A stretch of DNA of 40,729 nucleotides from Anaerolineales bacterium (GTDB lineage: Bacteria; Chloroflexota; Anaerolineae; Anaerolineales; UBA11579): positions 1 through 40,729 of the forward strand of contig JAFGRA010000423.1 of NCBI GenBank assembly GCA_016935415.1. Reading direction: 5' to 3'. Within the stretch, counting starts at the first letter, position 1. Each line of letters opens with the position of its first letter. The notes under the pieces are model-generated. The model ran no database searches. It was not told where the DNA came from and saw only the letters and a program-made list of their open reading frames with translations. Positions 1 through 8,569 of the stretch are shown here, in pieces. Made by a program: the position numbers and the translations under genes.

Positions 1-1
1 A

Positions 2-523
2 GAACTGGCGATGATCTTTGGCTCGGCCGAGACCTGGGCAGATGTTCGCTCGGACTGGCCTGCCGAACCGATTGCCCGCTTCATCCCTGGCACAGACAGT
101 GGTACCTTTGATTATTTTGTCGAGGAAGTATTCGATGAGAATGAGGAACCGCACCTCTCCGCCAGCAATAACCAGTTGAGTGAAGATGATAATGTCTTGG
201 TACAGGGTGTGTTGGGCAGCCCGTATGCAGTTGGCTACTTTGGTTATGCTTACTATGCTGAAAATGCTGATACGTTGAAAGTTTTGAGCATCAATGGCGT
301 CGCCCCGGTACGCGAGAACGTTGACAACAACAGCTATCCGCTGTCCCGCCCGCTGTTCATCTACTCCGATGCTCAAATTATGGTAGAGAAGCCGCAAGTT
401 GCAGCCTACATCAACTTCTTCCTGACCTACGTGAACGAAGAGGTTGTGGATGTTGGTTACTTCCCGGCCCCCGAAGCAGCCCTCGAAGGTGCCAAGCAAG
501 CCTGGTTGGATGCTGTAGAGTAA
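2..523 (+). CDS. pstS: Phosphate ABC transporter substrate-binding protein PstS (3' part only)
   Basis: The reading frame is open from the left edge (first full codon at base 2), so the N-terminus, signal peptide and Pho-type promoter lie outside the window. About 173 C-terminal residues are present. They match the second lobe of PstS: a 'SAETWADVRSDWP' block, then 'PGTDSGTFDYFVE', where the SGT turn is part of the phosphate-binding region of the family. The tail has the usual 'FFLTYVNEEV' helix and ends at TAA 521-523. PstS captures phosphate outside the membrane and hands it to PstC/PstA. The pstC, pstA, pstB and phoU genes directly downstream make the assignment firm. An internal ATG at base 11 is not the start. 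Confidence 0.93.
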   Translation, partial: ELAMIFGSAETWADVRSDWPAEPIARFIPGTDSGTFDYFVEEVFDENEEPHLSASNNQLSEDDNVLVQGVLGSPYAVGYFGYAYYAENADTLKVLSINGVAPVRENVDNNSYPLSRPLFIYSDAQIMVEKPQVAAYINFFLTYVNEEVVDVGYFPAPEAALEGAKQAWLDAVE

Positions 524-558
524 ATTCGAACGCAACAAAAATTTTGGTAAGACCAATA

Positions 559-592
559 GATATCCCTTCCTCAATAATGAGGAGGGGATATC
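559..592 (+). terminator. Perfect 15-bp hairpin between pstS and pstC (partial terminator or mRNA-stabilising element)
   Basis: Arms 559-573 and 578-592 pair over 15 positions, one of them G-U, around the loop ATAA. No real T-run follows (the next bases are AAAATTCTTT), so it is a poor intrinsic terminator. Its position after the binding-protein gene fits a 3' stabiliser or partial terminator that lets more PstS than permease be made. The 3' arm also contains a GGAGGGG that would otherwise look like a ribosome binding site. Confidence 0.75.
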
Positions 593-649
593 AAAATTCT
601 TTCAACGATGCAAAAACTAGAAGAGATAGAAGAGAAAAAGGATGTATCG

Positions 650-1840
650 ATGGCAGAAAAGGAATTAATTCCTGATTTATCTATGGCACAGCCAGACGTC
701 CAAGTGTTGGCAAAAGAACTTCGGAAGCGGCCAAGAGTAGGCGAAACTGTCATTCAGGCTTTTTTGTTTTTATGTGGTGCGCTTTCAATTTTAATCACCT
801 TAGGTATTGTCTATGAGTTGGGCAAGGAATCGTTGCTGTTCTTTACCCGGCAGCAATGGGAGTTATCGAATAAGGCGATTGTCGAAAATATCGAGCGTTC
901 ATATACGGCTTTCGATGTTGAGAAAGAGGGAGCAACGCTTGCGGTTGATCAGATTATCAAGATCAATAGTGAAATTATGCGGATCACCGCGATTGATGGT
1001 AGTCGATTATCGGTTGAGCGCGGTGTTCAAGGTTCTACGATAAAGCCGCATGAAACGGGGGCGCTGATCGAAACTGGGCGGAGGGTTACACTAAAAGAAT
1101 TTTTTACAACCACGGATTGGAACCCGCAGATCGGCCAATTTGGAATTTGGGCTTTGGTGAATTCTACATTGATGACTTCTTTAGCGGCGACTATCGTCGC
1201 ACTCCCCTTGGGACTGATGGTGGCGATCTATTTGAGTGAATATGCGTCCGCCCGGGCGCGCTCGATCATCAAGCCGGTTCTGGAAGTTCTGGCAGGAATC
1301 CCAACCGTTGTGTATGGTTATTTCGCGTTGACGTTCATGACTCCGCTGTTGCGATTTATTTTGGGGCGGGATGTGGTCGATATTTACAATACGGCTTCAG
1401 CGGGTATTGTGATCGGTATTTTGATTCTCCCGCTGGTCAGTTCAATGAGTGAGGATGCGCTGAGTGCTGTGCCGCGATCTTTGCGAGAGGCGGCTTATGG
1501 CTTAGGGGCTACGAAATTGGAAACTGCGGTGCGGGTTGTCGTCCCCGCTGCGATCTCCGGAATTGCAGCAGCTTTCATTGTTGCCATTTCGCGCGCGGTT
1601 GGTGAAACAATGATCGTTTCGATTGCTGCTGGTGCAGGATCGAAGTTTACCTTCAATCCCTTTGAGGCTGCAGAAACAATGACTGGTCATATTGTGCGCA
1701 TCAGTGGTGGCGACTTGAGCTACGACTCAATCGACTATAACAGCATTTTCGCGATCGGCTTGCTGCTGTTTTTTATGACCTTGTCCCTGAATATTTTTAG
1801 CCAATGGGTCGTACGTAAATTCCGGGAGGAATACGAATGA
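650..1840 (+). CDS. pstC: Phosphate ABC transporter permease PstC with an extra extracytoplasmic insert
   Basis: PstC is one of the two membrane permeases of the high-affinity phosphate importer. I place the start at ATG 650 because AAAAGGA lies 7-8 bases upstream. The upstream in-frame ATG at 608 has no free Shine-Dalgarno. From 650 the protein is 396 residues. TM1 is about residues 34-56 and the core permease begins near residue 165 ('[21 protein letters not shown]'). The EAA-type loop is '[15 protein letters not shown]', followed by 'ISRAVGETM'. Between TM1 and the core lies an insert (about residues 68-146) absent from typical PstC of roughly 300 residues. It contains '[19 protein letters not shown]' and '[17 protein letters not shown]'. 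The stop overlaps the pstA start (ATGA). Confidence 0.95.
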   Translation: MAEKELIPDLSMAQPDVQVLAKELRKRPRVGETVIQAFLFLCGALSILITLGIVYELGKESLLFFTRQQWELSNKAIVENIERSYTAFDVEKEGATLAVDQIIKINSEIMRITAIDGSRLSVERGVQGSTIKPHETGALIETGRRVTLKEFFTTTDWNPQIGQFGIWALVNSTLMTSLAATIVALPLGLMVAIYLSEYASARARSIIKPVLEVLAGIPTVVYGYFALTFMTPLLRFILGRDVVDIYNTASAGIVIGILILPLVSSMSEDALSAVPRSLREAAYGLGATKLETAVRVVVPAAISGIAAAFIVAISRAVGETMIVSIAAGAGSKFTFNPFEAAETMTGHIVRISGGDLSYDSIDYNSIFAIGLLLFFMTLSLNIFSQWVVRKFREEYE

Positions 1841-3108
1841 GCGCTGAGAACAACCCCCTTAATACGCTGCCGGAAGCGGAAGAAAATAAAGAATTTTCTT
1901 CCAACCTTAAACGTCGCCATGTTAAGGGTTCGCGCTGGCAGATGGTCTTCAGAGTATCAACAATTATCGGTGTCGTCGCATTATCTTTGTTATTGTTGAA
2001 TATTATTAACAGTGCTTTTGGTTATGTAGCGATTGAAAATGAAGTCGATCCAGAGTCGCTTGCTGTGAATGGCGTTGCTCTGGATGATTTGCCTAAAGAA
2101 GAGTTGGTCAGTATCTTGGAAGCGAATGTTTCTGCTGGCTTGTTCAGGCGCTTCGAACACGATATGCCTTTTGAAGAAAGAACAAGTGAAGAAGTGCTTG
2201 AGCTTGTTTATGAACGGGTCATTGAACCCAAAGTTATCGAGCGCTGGTCCTTATTTGATTCGGTGTTCAGGGCTGATGAGATCAAGACAGGTGTGGCGGA
2301 AGAACATCCCAATGCCAGAGTATCGTTCGAGAGTTGGCTGGATATTGCTTTTATTACCTCCCCGCAGTCTGGTGATGCGGTCCGCGCTGGAGTCAGGACA
2401 GCGATCTTTGGTTCGCTCTGGACAATCTCGATTGCCTTTTTGTTTGCATTCCCCATCGGGGTTGGAGCAGCGATCTATCTGGAAGAATATGCTTCTGATA
2501 ATATGATCAACCGGGTCATCCAAACCAATATTAATAACTTGGCTGGGGTGCCATCGATCATTTATGGTATCCTTGGGCTGGCGATTTTTGTGCGCGGATT
2601 GGAGAAGATCACCAGCGGCGCATTCTTGGGAGTTACCGATCCTACCACCGCAAACGGCCGGACGATCCTTTCGGCTGGGCTTACGCTGGGCTTGTTGATC
2701 TTGCCGTTGATCATCATAAACGCCCAGGAAGCGATCAAAGCAGTGCCGAATTCTTTGCGGCAGGCCAGTTTCGGCTTAGGTGCCACGCGCTGGCAGACTG
2801 TCTGGCATCATGTACTCCCCAATTCTATCCCCGGTATTCTTACCGGAACGATCCTGGCGGTTTCCAGGGCGATTGGTGAGACGGCTCCATTAGTGGTTGT
2901 GGGCGCTTCTACATTCATCACTGTTGATCCTGACGGCCCGTTTTCTAAATTTACGACCTTGCCGATTCAGATCTATCAATGGACATCACGTCCACAGGAC
3001 GTGTTTCGTAATATTGCAGCGGCGGCAATCATTGTGCTTTTGATCATGTTGCTGTCTTTGAACGCAACTGCGGTTTTACTGCGAAATCGTTTCAGTCAAA
3101 AACTTTAG
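1837..3108 (+). CDS. pstA: Phosphate ABC transporter permease PstA with enlarged outer loop
   Basis: PstA is the second permease subunit and pairs with PstC to form the phosphate channel. The start ATG overlaps the pstC stop by 4 bases, so the two are probably translationally coupled. The protein is 423 residues, longer than the usual 280-300. TM1 spans about residues 37-58. It is followed by an acidic insert of roughly 115 residues (about 62-178) that should face outside. The conserved permease core then starts at '[21 protein letters not shown]' and includes '[19 protein letters not shown]', the cytoplasmic loop '[14 protein letters not shown]' and '[12 protein letters not shown]'. These are family hallmarks, so only the role of the insert is open. 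Confidence 0.96.
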   Translation: MSAENNPLNTLPEAEENKEFSSNLKRRHVKGSRWQMVFRVSTIIGVVALSLLLLNIINSAFGYVAIENEVDPESLAVNGVALDDLPKEELVSILEANVSAGLFRRFEHDMPFEERTSEEVLELVYERVIEPKVIERWSLFDSVFRADEIKTGVAEEHPNARVSFESWLDIAFITSPQSGDAVRAGVRTAIFGSLWTISIAFLFAFPIGVGAAIYLEEYASDNMINRVIQTNINNLAGVPSIIYGILGLAIFVRGLEKITSGAFLGVTDPTTANGRTILSAGLTLGLLILPLIIINAQEAIKAVPNSLRQASFGLGATRWQTVWHHVLPNSIPGILTGTILAVSRAIGETAPLVVVGASTFITVDPDGPFSKFTTLPIQIYQWTSRPQDVFRNIAAAAIIVLLIMLLSLNATAVLLRNRFSQKL

Positions 3109-3126
3109 CACTGCAAAGGGATTATC

Positions 3127-3918
3127 ATGTCAGACTCTGTAGCAACTTCAAATGGGAAATTAGCAATCGAAGCCTGCGATCTGTCAATTTACTATGGCGA
3201 TTTTCGGGCTGTAAAGAACGTGGATTTGGTTATCCCTCGCCAGAAGATCACAGCAATCATCGGTCCATCTGGCTGTGGCAAAAGCACAATGCTGCGTTCG
3301 TTCAATCGAATGAATGAATTAGTTCCTTCGGCGTGGGCAGATGGCAATATTTTCTTTGGCGGCATAAATATTTATGGTTCTGGAATTGACCCGGTTGAAA
3401 TCCGCCGGCGAATAGGAATGGTCTTCCAAAAGCCTAACCCGTTCCCAAAGAGCATTTATGATAATGTGGCCTGGGGCGCAAAGGTCAACGGCTTCAAAGG
3501 CAACATGGATGAACTTGTGGAAGAATCTTTACGGCAGGCAGCCATTTGGGACGAAGTAAAGGATAAGTTGGATCAATCCGGGCTATCGCTCTCGGGTGGA
3601 CAGCAGCAGCGTTTGTGTATTGCACGTACAATTGCTGTGAAGCCGGAAATCATTCTGATGGATGAGCCAGCATCCGCCTTGGACCCAATTGCCACACTGC
3701 GCATTGAGGAGCTCATGCGTGAGCTTGCCAAGAACTACACCATTATTGTGGTCACTCACAATATGCAGCAAGCCGCCCGGGCGTCCGACTATACCGCGTT
3801 TTTCAATATGGATGATGACCGAGCCGGGTACCTTGTGGAATATGGTGAGACCAACGAAATCTTTACAAATCCGCAGGAAAAATTAACCGAAGAGTATATC
3901 ACCGGGCGTTTCGGATAA
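3127..3918 (+). CDS. pstB: Phosphate ABC transporter ATP-binding protein PstB
   Basis: PstB is the cytoplasmic ATPase that drives phosphate import through PstCA. At 263 residues it has the normal family length. Visible motifs are Walker [10 protein letters not shown] (46-54), the PstB-typical '[17 protein letters not shown]' Q-loop region (101-117), the signature LSGGQQQR (155-162), Walker B IILMDE (175-180) and the switch histidine in 'VVTHNM'. It starts 18 bases after pstA. The C-terminal '[18 protein letters not shown]' is characteristic of PstB rather than of other ABC ATPases. Confidence 0.98.
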   Translation: MSDSVATSNGKLAIEACDLSIYYGDFRAVKNVDLVIPRQKITAIIGPSGCGKSTMLRSFNRMNELVPSAWADGNIFFGGINIYGSGIDPVEIRRRIGMVFQKPNPFPKSIYDNVAWGAKVNGFKGNMDELVEESLRQAAIWDEVKDKLDQSGLSLSGGQQQRLCIARTIAVKPEIILMDEPASALDPIATLRIEELMRELAKNYTIIVVTHNMQQAARASDYTAFFNMDDDRAGYLVEYGETNEIFTNPQEKLTEEYITGRFG

Positions 3919-3961
3919 GCCTGTTCGTTTAGGCTTGCAAAGAATTATTGGGAGTGTTGGT

Positions 3962-4663
3962 GTGAAAGTTGTTGTCTTCTCTGACGTTCATGCAAACATA
4001 CATGCCTTGAACGCGGTCATGGATGATGCTCGTAAGTTGAATCCTCAGCTCATCATTTGCCTGGGTGATTTGACCGGCTTCGGAGCGTTCCCGAACGAAG
4101 TTGTCAAATTGGTCAGGGAAGCGCAGATACCGACACTCCTGGGCAGTTATGACGAAGCTGTGGGGTTTGGTTTGAGTGATTGTGGCGATTCTTCAAAGAG
4201 CTTTGATGAATTTCGACAGCGTGAGCGTACTTTGAAATGGACTTGCAACCAAGTGACAGAGGGAAATAAGCGATATTTGCGAGAACTACCGATGATCATC
4301 CGACGAAATCTTGCCGGAAAACATGTACTCTTCGTTCATGGCAGTCCACGCGATATCAATGAAAGCCTGTATAAAGACCGGCCTGAAGCAACGTTTATTC
4401 AGGTTGCAAAGATAAGCGGCTGTGACTTGCTGGTTTTTGGTAAAACGCATCAATTCTATCAAAAGAAAGTCAACAATACGGTATTTGTCAATTCGGGGTC
4501 GGTCGGCCTTCCAATGGAAGATGTAAATGTCGCCGGTTATGCTGTGTTGGATATTGACAAGCAAATCCGGGTCGAGTTCAGGCGAGTAGATTACGATTTT
4601 TCCGCAGCAAATCTGGCGTTGAAGCAGGCGGGCCTTCCGTTGCTTTCGCCCCAAATTAGTTGA
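3962..4663 (+). CDS. Calcineurin-like metallophosphoesterase with altered metal-site motifs
   Basis: A 233-residue protein of the YfcE/MJ0936-like metallophosphoesterase family. The GTG start at 3962 is preferred because GGGAG lies 7 bases upstream and the protein then begins directly with the first strand 'MKVVVFSDVHAN'. An upstream TTG at 3935 has no such support. D8 and H10 (DxH), D36 (GDL) and H125 (VHGSP) are in place. The usual GN(Y/H)D reads GSYD (Ser62) and the usual GHTH reads GKTH (Lys160), so two metal-site positions are changed. The sequence 'GSYDEAVGFGLSDCG' still clearly belongs to the family. It sits between pstB and phoU, which suggests a part in phosphate metabolism or signalling. 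The substrate is unknown and full catalytic activity is uncertain. Confidence 0.85.
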   Translation: MKVVVFSDVHANIHALNAVMDDARKLNPQLIICLGDLTGFGAFPNEVVKLVREAQIPTLLGSYDEAVGFGLSDCGDSSKSFDEFRQRERTLKWTCNQVTEGNKRYLRELPMIIRRNLAGKHVLFVHGSPRDINESLYKDRPEATFIQVAKISGCDLLVFGKTHQFYQKKVNNTVFVNSGSVGLPMEDVNVAGYAVLDIDKQIRVEFRRVDYDFSAANLALKQAGLPLLSPQIS

Positions 4664-4674
4664 GGTAGGTTATT

Positions 4675-5364
4675 ATGGCAATAAGAGGAACTTTGGAAAA
4701 AAAACTGCAACTGCTCCAAGATGAAATTCTTGTATTGGGCAGTATGGTTGAGAACGCTATTCTGGCATCGGTAAATGCTTTGCAGAAGCGGGATATCGAA
4801 GCTTCGAAGCGCATTTATGCCTCGGATCGGCAAATCAATGACCGGCGATTCAAGTTAGAGAATGAATGTATTGCGCTGATTGCAACCCAACAACCTATGG
4901 CGCGCGATATTCGCATGCTGGCAGCAGTATTAGAGGTGCTCACCGAATTAGAGCGCATGGGAGACTATGCCAAGGGGATTGCGCGTATCAATGTCCTGAT
5001 TGGCAAGGAAACGTTGTTAAAACCGCTGGTCGATGTTCCCGAGATGGCGGAGATCACGGTGGATATGCTGCACAGGGCCTTGCTGGCTTTTGTTGAGGTA
5101 GATGAGGGCGCAGCCCGTCAGATCCCAGTCGAAGACGATAAAGTCGATGCTCTGTACAATAAGATTTATCGTGAATTAGTCGCCTTCATGATCGATAATG
5201 GTGATGCAATTGACAAAGCCAATTATATGCTGTGGGTAGCACACAATCTGGAGCGAACGGCAGACCGGGTGACCAATATTTGTGAGCGTACCGTCTACGT
5301 CGCGACAGGTGAAATGGTTGAATTGAGCACCTCGGATGATGAAGTAAGGGAAGCTCATTCTTAG
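4675..5364 (+). CDS. phoU: Phosphate signalling/transport regulator PhoU
   Basis: PhoU links the Pst transporter to the PhoR/PhoB-type sensor and keeps phosphate uptake in check. The protein has 229 residues, near the usual length, and is built as two similar three-helix repeats. The signature helices are 'ERMGDYAKGIARIN' in the first repeat and 'ERTADRVTNICERTVY' in the second. Their E-x3-D positions bind metal clusters in characterised PhoU proteins. The gene starts 11 bases after the phosphoesterase and closes the pst operon. No clear T-rich terminator for this strand is visible between it and the convergent lipid operon. Confidence 0.96.
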   Translation: MAIRGTLEKKLQLLQDEILVLGSMVENAILASVNALQKRDIEASKRIYASDRQINDRRFKLENECIALIATQQPMARDIRMLAAVLEVLTELERMGDYAKGIARINVLIGKETLLKPLVDVPEMAEITVDMLHRALLAFVEVDEGAARQIPVEDDKVDALYNKIYRELVAFMIDNGDAIDKANYMLWVAHNLERTADRVTNICERTVYVATGEMVELSTSDDEVREAHS

Positions 5365-5435
5365 TGTAAAAATACTATTTTTGTGTGCGGGCAATTCCTA
5401 CAAAAAACCAATGACGTTTCCGGATTTCGAATAAC

Positions 5436-5464
5436 AAAAAAAGAGAAGTCTTAATGGACTTCTC
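5436..5464 (-). terminator. Intrinsic terminator of the lipid operon, overlapping the last stop codon
   Basis: On the minus strand GAGAAGTC (5457-5464) pairs with GACTTCTC (5443-5450) around a 6-base loop. A run of seven T (5436-5442) follows at once. The 5' arm is made of the final codons of the PlsC-like gene and the loop contains part of its stop codon. On the plus strand there is no T-run, so it probably does not end the phoU transcript. Confidence 0.85.
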
Positions 5465-6233
5465 CAATAACTTCACCTTCTACCTTGTTTGCCCAAGGAT
5501 AGATTTCTGTGCCTTTAGCGGCTTCTCGAATAGCGGGGTCATCGGAGTAATAGCCGCGTTGTTCTGGAGGGATCAGTTCTGCAATGCGCTCCATGATCTT
5601 ATGTCCAATTTCATTTAACTGCCTGCGGCGCTCTTGCCCGCGGCCGCTGATCTTGAAGGGGCCGAACGGCTTGCCGATATTGAGGGTTACGTGTGCTCTT
5701 TTGCCCTTGCGTAGGGAAGGAAATACGTTGGTAAGGCCATCAATACCAATTGGAAGGAGTTGGGCTTCGGTGCGAGTTGCCAAAAAGGCGGCTCCCGGCC
5801 TGGCAGGACGCAAAACGGTTGCCCAATTGCCGCCTTCGGGGAAGATACCTATGACACCTTTCTGTTTAAGAATCCCTTCACCGGCGCGTAATGCATAAGT
5901 CGATCCTGTTCCCCTAAAAAGTGGATAGTAACCCCATGTTTTGGGAATCCACTTTACTATCGTCGGGGCATGAGGGAGATCAAAGCCGCCTAAGAATTCA
6001 ATTGGCCAGGGGGCAATACTGGCAACTGCAACGGGATCGATGAAACTGAAATGGTTGCCAACAACTAGAAATGGTCCTTCTTTCGGCAGGTTTTCTTCCC
6101 CAGTGATGTGATAATCAGTCAGTGTTCCCAACGCCAGCCGGGCCAACATTTTTAGGAAACGTCGCAGTACTACTCGCCTGGGATAAGGGAATTCTTTGTT
6201 ATCGACTAAAACGATCTGTTGATTAGTTTGCAT
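5451..6233 (-). CDS. 1-acyl-sn-glycerol-3-phosphate acyltransferase-like protein (PlsC family)
   Basis: A 260-residue acyltransferase of the PlsC family. The family moves an acyl chain onto lysophosphatidic acid or a related lipid at the inner face of the membrane. The catalytic HX4D motif is NHFSFID (H61, D66) and the phosphate-binding motif is FPEGG (131-135). 'GIDGLTNVFPSL' fits the family's fourth block. The start ATG lies inside the end of the upstream transporter gene (11-base overlap), so the two are probably cotranscribed. It is the last gene of a four-gene lipid operon. The exact acyl acceptor cannot be read from the sequence. Confidence 0.9.
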   Translation of the reverse strand: MQTNQQIVLVDNKEFPYPRRVVLRRFLKMLARLALGTLTDYHITGEENLPKEGPFLVVGNHFSFIDPVAVASIAPWPIEFLGGFDLPHAPTIVKWIPKTWGYYPLFRGTGSTYALRAGEGILKQKGVIGIFPEGGNWATVLRPARPGAAFLATRTEAQLLPIGIDGLTNVFPSLRKGKRAHVTLNIGKPFGPFKISGRGQERRRQLNEIGHKIMERIAELIPPEQRGYYSDDPAIREAAKGTEIYPWANKVEGEVIGEVH

Positions 6234-7539
6234 CTATTTTGGCTTTACTTTCATTGACCCATAGGAGCAAAAATAAACCGAGGATTAGAAAAGCGGCAAT
6301 CGACAACAGGGCTAGCCTTTGTCCTAGCTGTTCTGCAATCGCGATCGTGCTTCCTTGGGCTTGATACCAGAGGGCCGCCTCGGCAGCCAACCAGCCATAA
6401 ACAGCCGGGCCGATAAAGGAGGATGTCCTGCCGGCTACCGCAAAGAAGCCGAAAAATTCAGCGCTCTTGGCCTTTGGGCTGAGCAAGGCAACCATTGTTC
6501 TGCTAACGGATTGCACGCCGGTCAGGGCGAAGCCAGCCAGCGCCCCAATGAAATAGAAGCCTAATTGGGTTTGCTCGAAATACATCCAGATGATCGCTAC
6601 CAACATCAAGATCAGAGAAATGATGAGGGAGCGCTTACCGCCGAAGCGATTAGCTACATTACCAAATACAAATGCGCCAATGGAACTGGTTACCTGGACG
6701 ATGATCATGAAGATAATCAGTTCTTCTTGTTTCATACCAAACAACACGGCTCCTAAGATAGCGGCGAAATCAAGCGCCATGAGGATGCCGTCATTGTAGA
6801 CTAAGAAGGCGACAATGAATTTAATGAACTCCCGATAGTTTTTCACAGAAGCGAAGGTTGTCTTGAGGCGTTTGAAAGCGATTGTAAACACGTTTTCGCC
6901 AGCCGGGATTTTGCGAGCTTCAGCTTTTTCTGTTAGCCAAAAGAAAAGAGGTAGGGCAGATACCGCGAAAAACAGGGCCGTGATGACAAACGATAGGCGG
7001 ATCATTAAATTGGAATCGACGATTGTAATGAGCGCCAATACGATAATGAGGCAGACCACGCCCCCAGCAGAACCAATTGCCCAGCCATTACCAGATACTT
7101 TACCCATTTCTTCGGGAGAAGCGATTTCCGGTAGTAAGGCATTGTAGAAGACCTGGGCGCTGCGATAGCCGATTTCGGCGATGATAAAGAGCACCATACC
7201 AAGCACAATGTTCCCAGCTTGAACGAAGTACAGCGTTCCGCAGAAAATGATTGCCACGCCGGTATAGAAGAGCAAGAACCATTTCTTGGCACCCGAATAA
7301 TCGGCGATCGTACCCAGAATTGGGGAAGTGATGGCGACCACCAACATGGCAATCGCAACTGCTATACCCCATAAACGCGATCCTTCCGCACCGCCAACGA
7401 CCGCACCTTGGAAATAAGCGGAATAAACCGCCAATAAAACCACAGCCGCATAGGCTGAGTTTCCAAAATCATATAAGTACCAGGCCCAACGTTCGCGTTT
7501 GGTTGATGCAACCGGGGGATTTGCAGCAGTGCTGATCAT
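6223..7539 (-). CDS. MFS transporter of the Atg22/UMF1 type
   Basis: A multi-pass membrane protein with about 12 hydrophobic segments. The N-terminal 'RERWAWYLYDFGNSAYAAVVL' is the hallmark of the Atg22/UMF1 branch of the major facilitator superfamily. Bacterial members are poorly characterised; eukaryotic Atg22 exports amino acids from the vacuole. I chose ATG 7539 (438 residues) because the upstream reading frame is reachable only through a TTG at 7623 and adds a hydrophilic stretch unlike the family. AGAGG lies about 11 bases before 7539. The gene overlaps the PlsC-like gene by 11 bases and sits inside a lipid operon, so a lipid-related or small-solute export role is possible but unproven. 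Confidence 0.88.
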   Translation of the reverse strand: MISTAANPPVASTKRERWAWYLYDFGNSAYAAVVLLAVYSAYFQGAVVGGAEGSRLWGIAVAIAMLVVAITSPILGTIADYSGAKKWFLLFYTGVAIIFCGTLYFVQAGNIVLGMVLFIIAEIGYRSAQVFYNALLPEIASPEEMGKVSGNGWAIGSAGGVVCLIIVLALITIVDSNLMIRLSFVITALFFAVSALPLFFWLTEKAEARKIPAGENVFTIAFKRLKTTFASVKNYREFIKFIVAFLVYNDGILMALDFAAILGAVLFGMKQEELIIFMIIVQVTSSIGAFVFGNVANRFGGKRSLIISLILMLVAIIWMYFEQTQLGFYFIGALAGFALTGVQSVSRTMVALLSPKAKSAEFFGFFAVAGRTSSFIGPAVYGWLAAEAALWYQAQGSTIAIAEQLGQRLALLSIAAFLILGLFLLLWVNESKAKIDAN

Positions 7540-7663
7540 CTTTGATGTTACCTCTCTAAGTTTATGATTGAGTTCTGTGGAAAATTGCAAATTACTAGCA
7601 TTCGTAATCACCAATTCTACCAAATAATCATGTTAAAAATTGTTAAGGCCGTTGCTACCATAT

Positions 7664-8566
7664 TCAGGGGACTTCAGGGCGTAATTCGGGCCAGAGGGGG
7701 TAGTACATGAGCCATTGGCGCGGGTTTTGGCGAATGAAGTCCTCGACGAGTGCAGCAACTTTTTCTGTGTTCTTCTGAATGCTTTGGCTGCGATTAGCAT
7801 GAACGTCCATGCTGATCGGGTCGGTGATATCTACCTGATAATTTCCGGCTTCGGTCATGCAGCAAACCACGATACGGACCGGAACCTCACAATCTATTGC
7901 CAGGCGCACATGGGCGTTGGGCAAATATGCTGGTGATCCAAAGAATGGAGTGGTATTTTTGATACCCGGAACGGGACGATCTAGCCCCGTGGCGACAACC
8001 CCGCCAGCCTTCAGGGTTTCGGTCGCCTGTTTGAGGGCGCTGATACTGATCGGGGTAAGCTTCAAACCGCTTTTCTCCCTGAATGAGTTTTGATATTTGT
8101 ACCCACTGGTGGGGTTAGGATAAGACAATACCTGAGCGTGAAATCCGAGGTATCCGAGGGCGATCATAGTGAGATCGAAATTGCTGAGATGCGGTCCGGC
8201 AATGACACTATTTTCCTGGCCTGTTGTTACTGCCGATATGATCTGATTCGCGCGGTCTGAGAAAGTTACCAGGTTGGTTATCTTTTCAGGCGAATCAATG
8301 GCATGGTAAAGATCGTACAGACAATGGGTAGAGTGCTGGATCACTTCGAGAACCGCGCGATCTAGTTCAGGGCCGGAAATCTTTTTATCGTGCGCTACCC
8401 ACTGGTTCAGGCGAATGCTTTGCACGAATGGCATGGACTTGCGTGTTGCAATGCGACCCGCGATAAAGTTGCAGAAGCGATACCCCATACGTGGTGGAAG
8501 CGCTTTTGCTAATCCAATTGTGGTTTTGACGCCCAATTTGCTCGTGGAAAAATCCTGGAAGTTCAT
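7664..8566 (-). CDS. Lysophospholipid acyltransferase, LpxL/HtrB/PatA-like
   Basis: A 300-residue member of the family that includes lipid A late acyltransferases and the mycobacterial PIM acyltransferase PatA. The catalytic HX4D is HLSNFD (H126, D131). The later blocks 'ETLKAGGVVATGLDRPV' and 'NPRQWLMYYPLWPE' match the family's substrate-pocket and C-terminal W-x3-(H/Y) regions. It starts 3 bases after a CDP-alcohol phosphatidyltransferase, an arrangement like the PIM-synthesis clusters of Actinobacteria. No LPS genes are nearby, so a glycolipid or inositol-phospholipid acceptor seems more likely than lipid A. That acceptor is inferred from context only. Confidence 0.87.
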   Translation of the reverse strand: MNFQDFSTSKLGVKTTIGLAKALPPRMGYRFCNFIAGRIATRKSMPFVQSIRLNQWVAHDKKISGPELDRAVLEVIQHSTHCLYDLYHAIDSPEKITNLVTFSDRANQIISAVTTGQENSVIAGPHLSNFDLTMIALGYLGFHAQVLSYPNPTSGYKYQNSFREKSGLKLTPISISALKQATETLKAGGVVATGLDRPVPGIKNTTPFFGSPAYLPNAHVRLAIDCEVPVRIVVCCMTEAGNYQVDITDPISMDVHANRSQSIQKNTEKVAALVEDFIRQNPRQWLMYYPLWPELRPEVP

Positions 8567-8569
8567 GCG

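Noticed and set aside
3935-3961. Nine extra N-terminal codons of the phosphoesterase from a TTG
   Set aside because: The GTG at 3962 has GGGAG at good spacing and gives the family's standard N-terminus.
7540-7623. N-terminal extension of the MFS transporter from a TTG at 7623
   Set aside because: It adds a hydrophilic stretch of 28 residues with no family similarity, and the start codon is weak.
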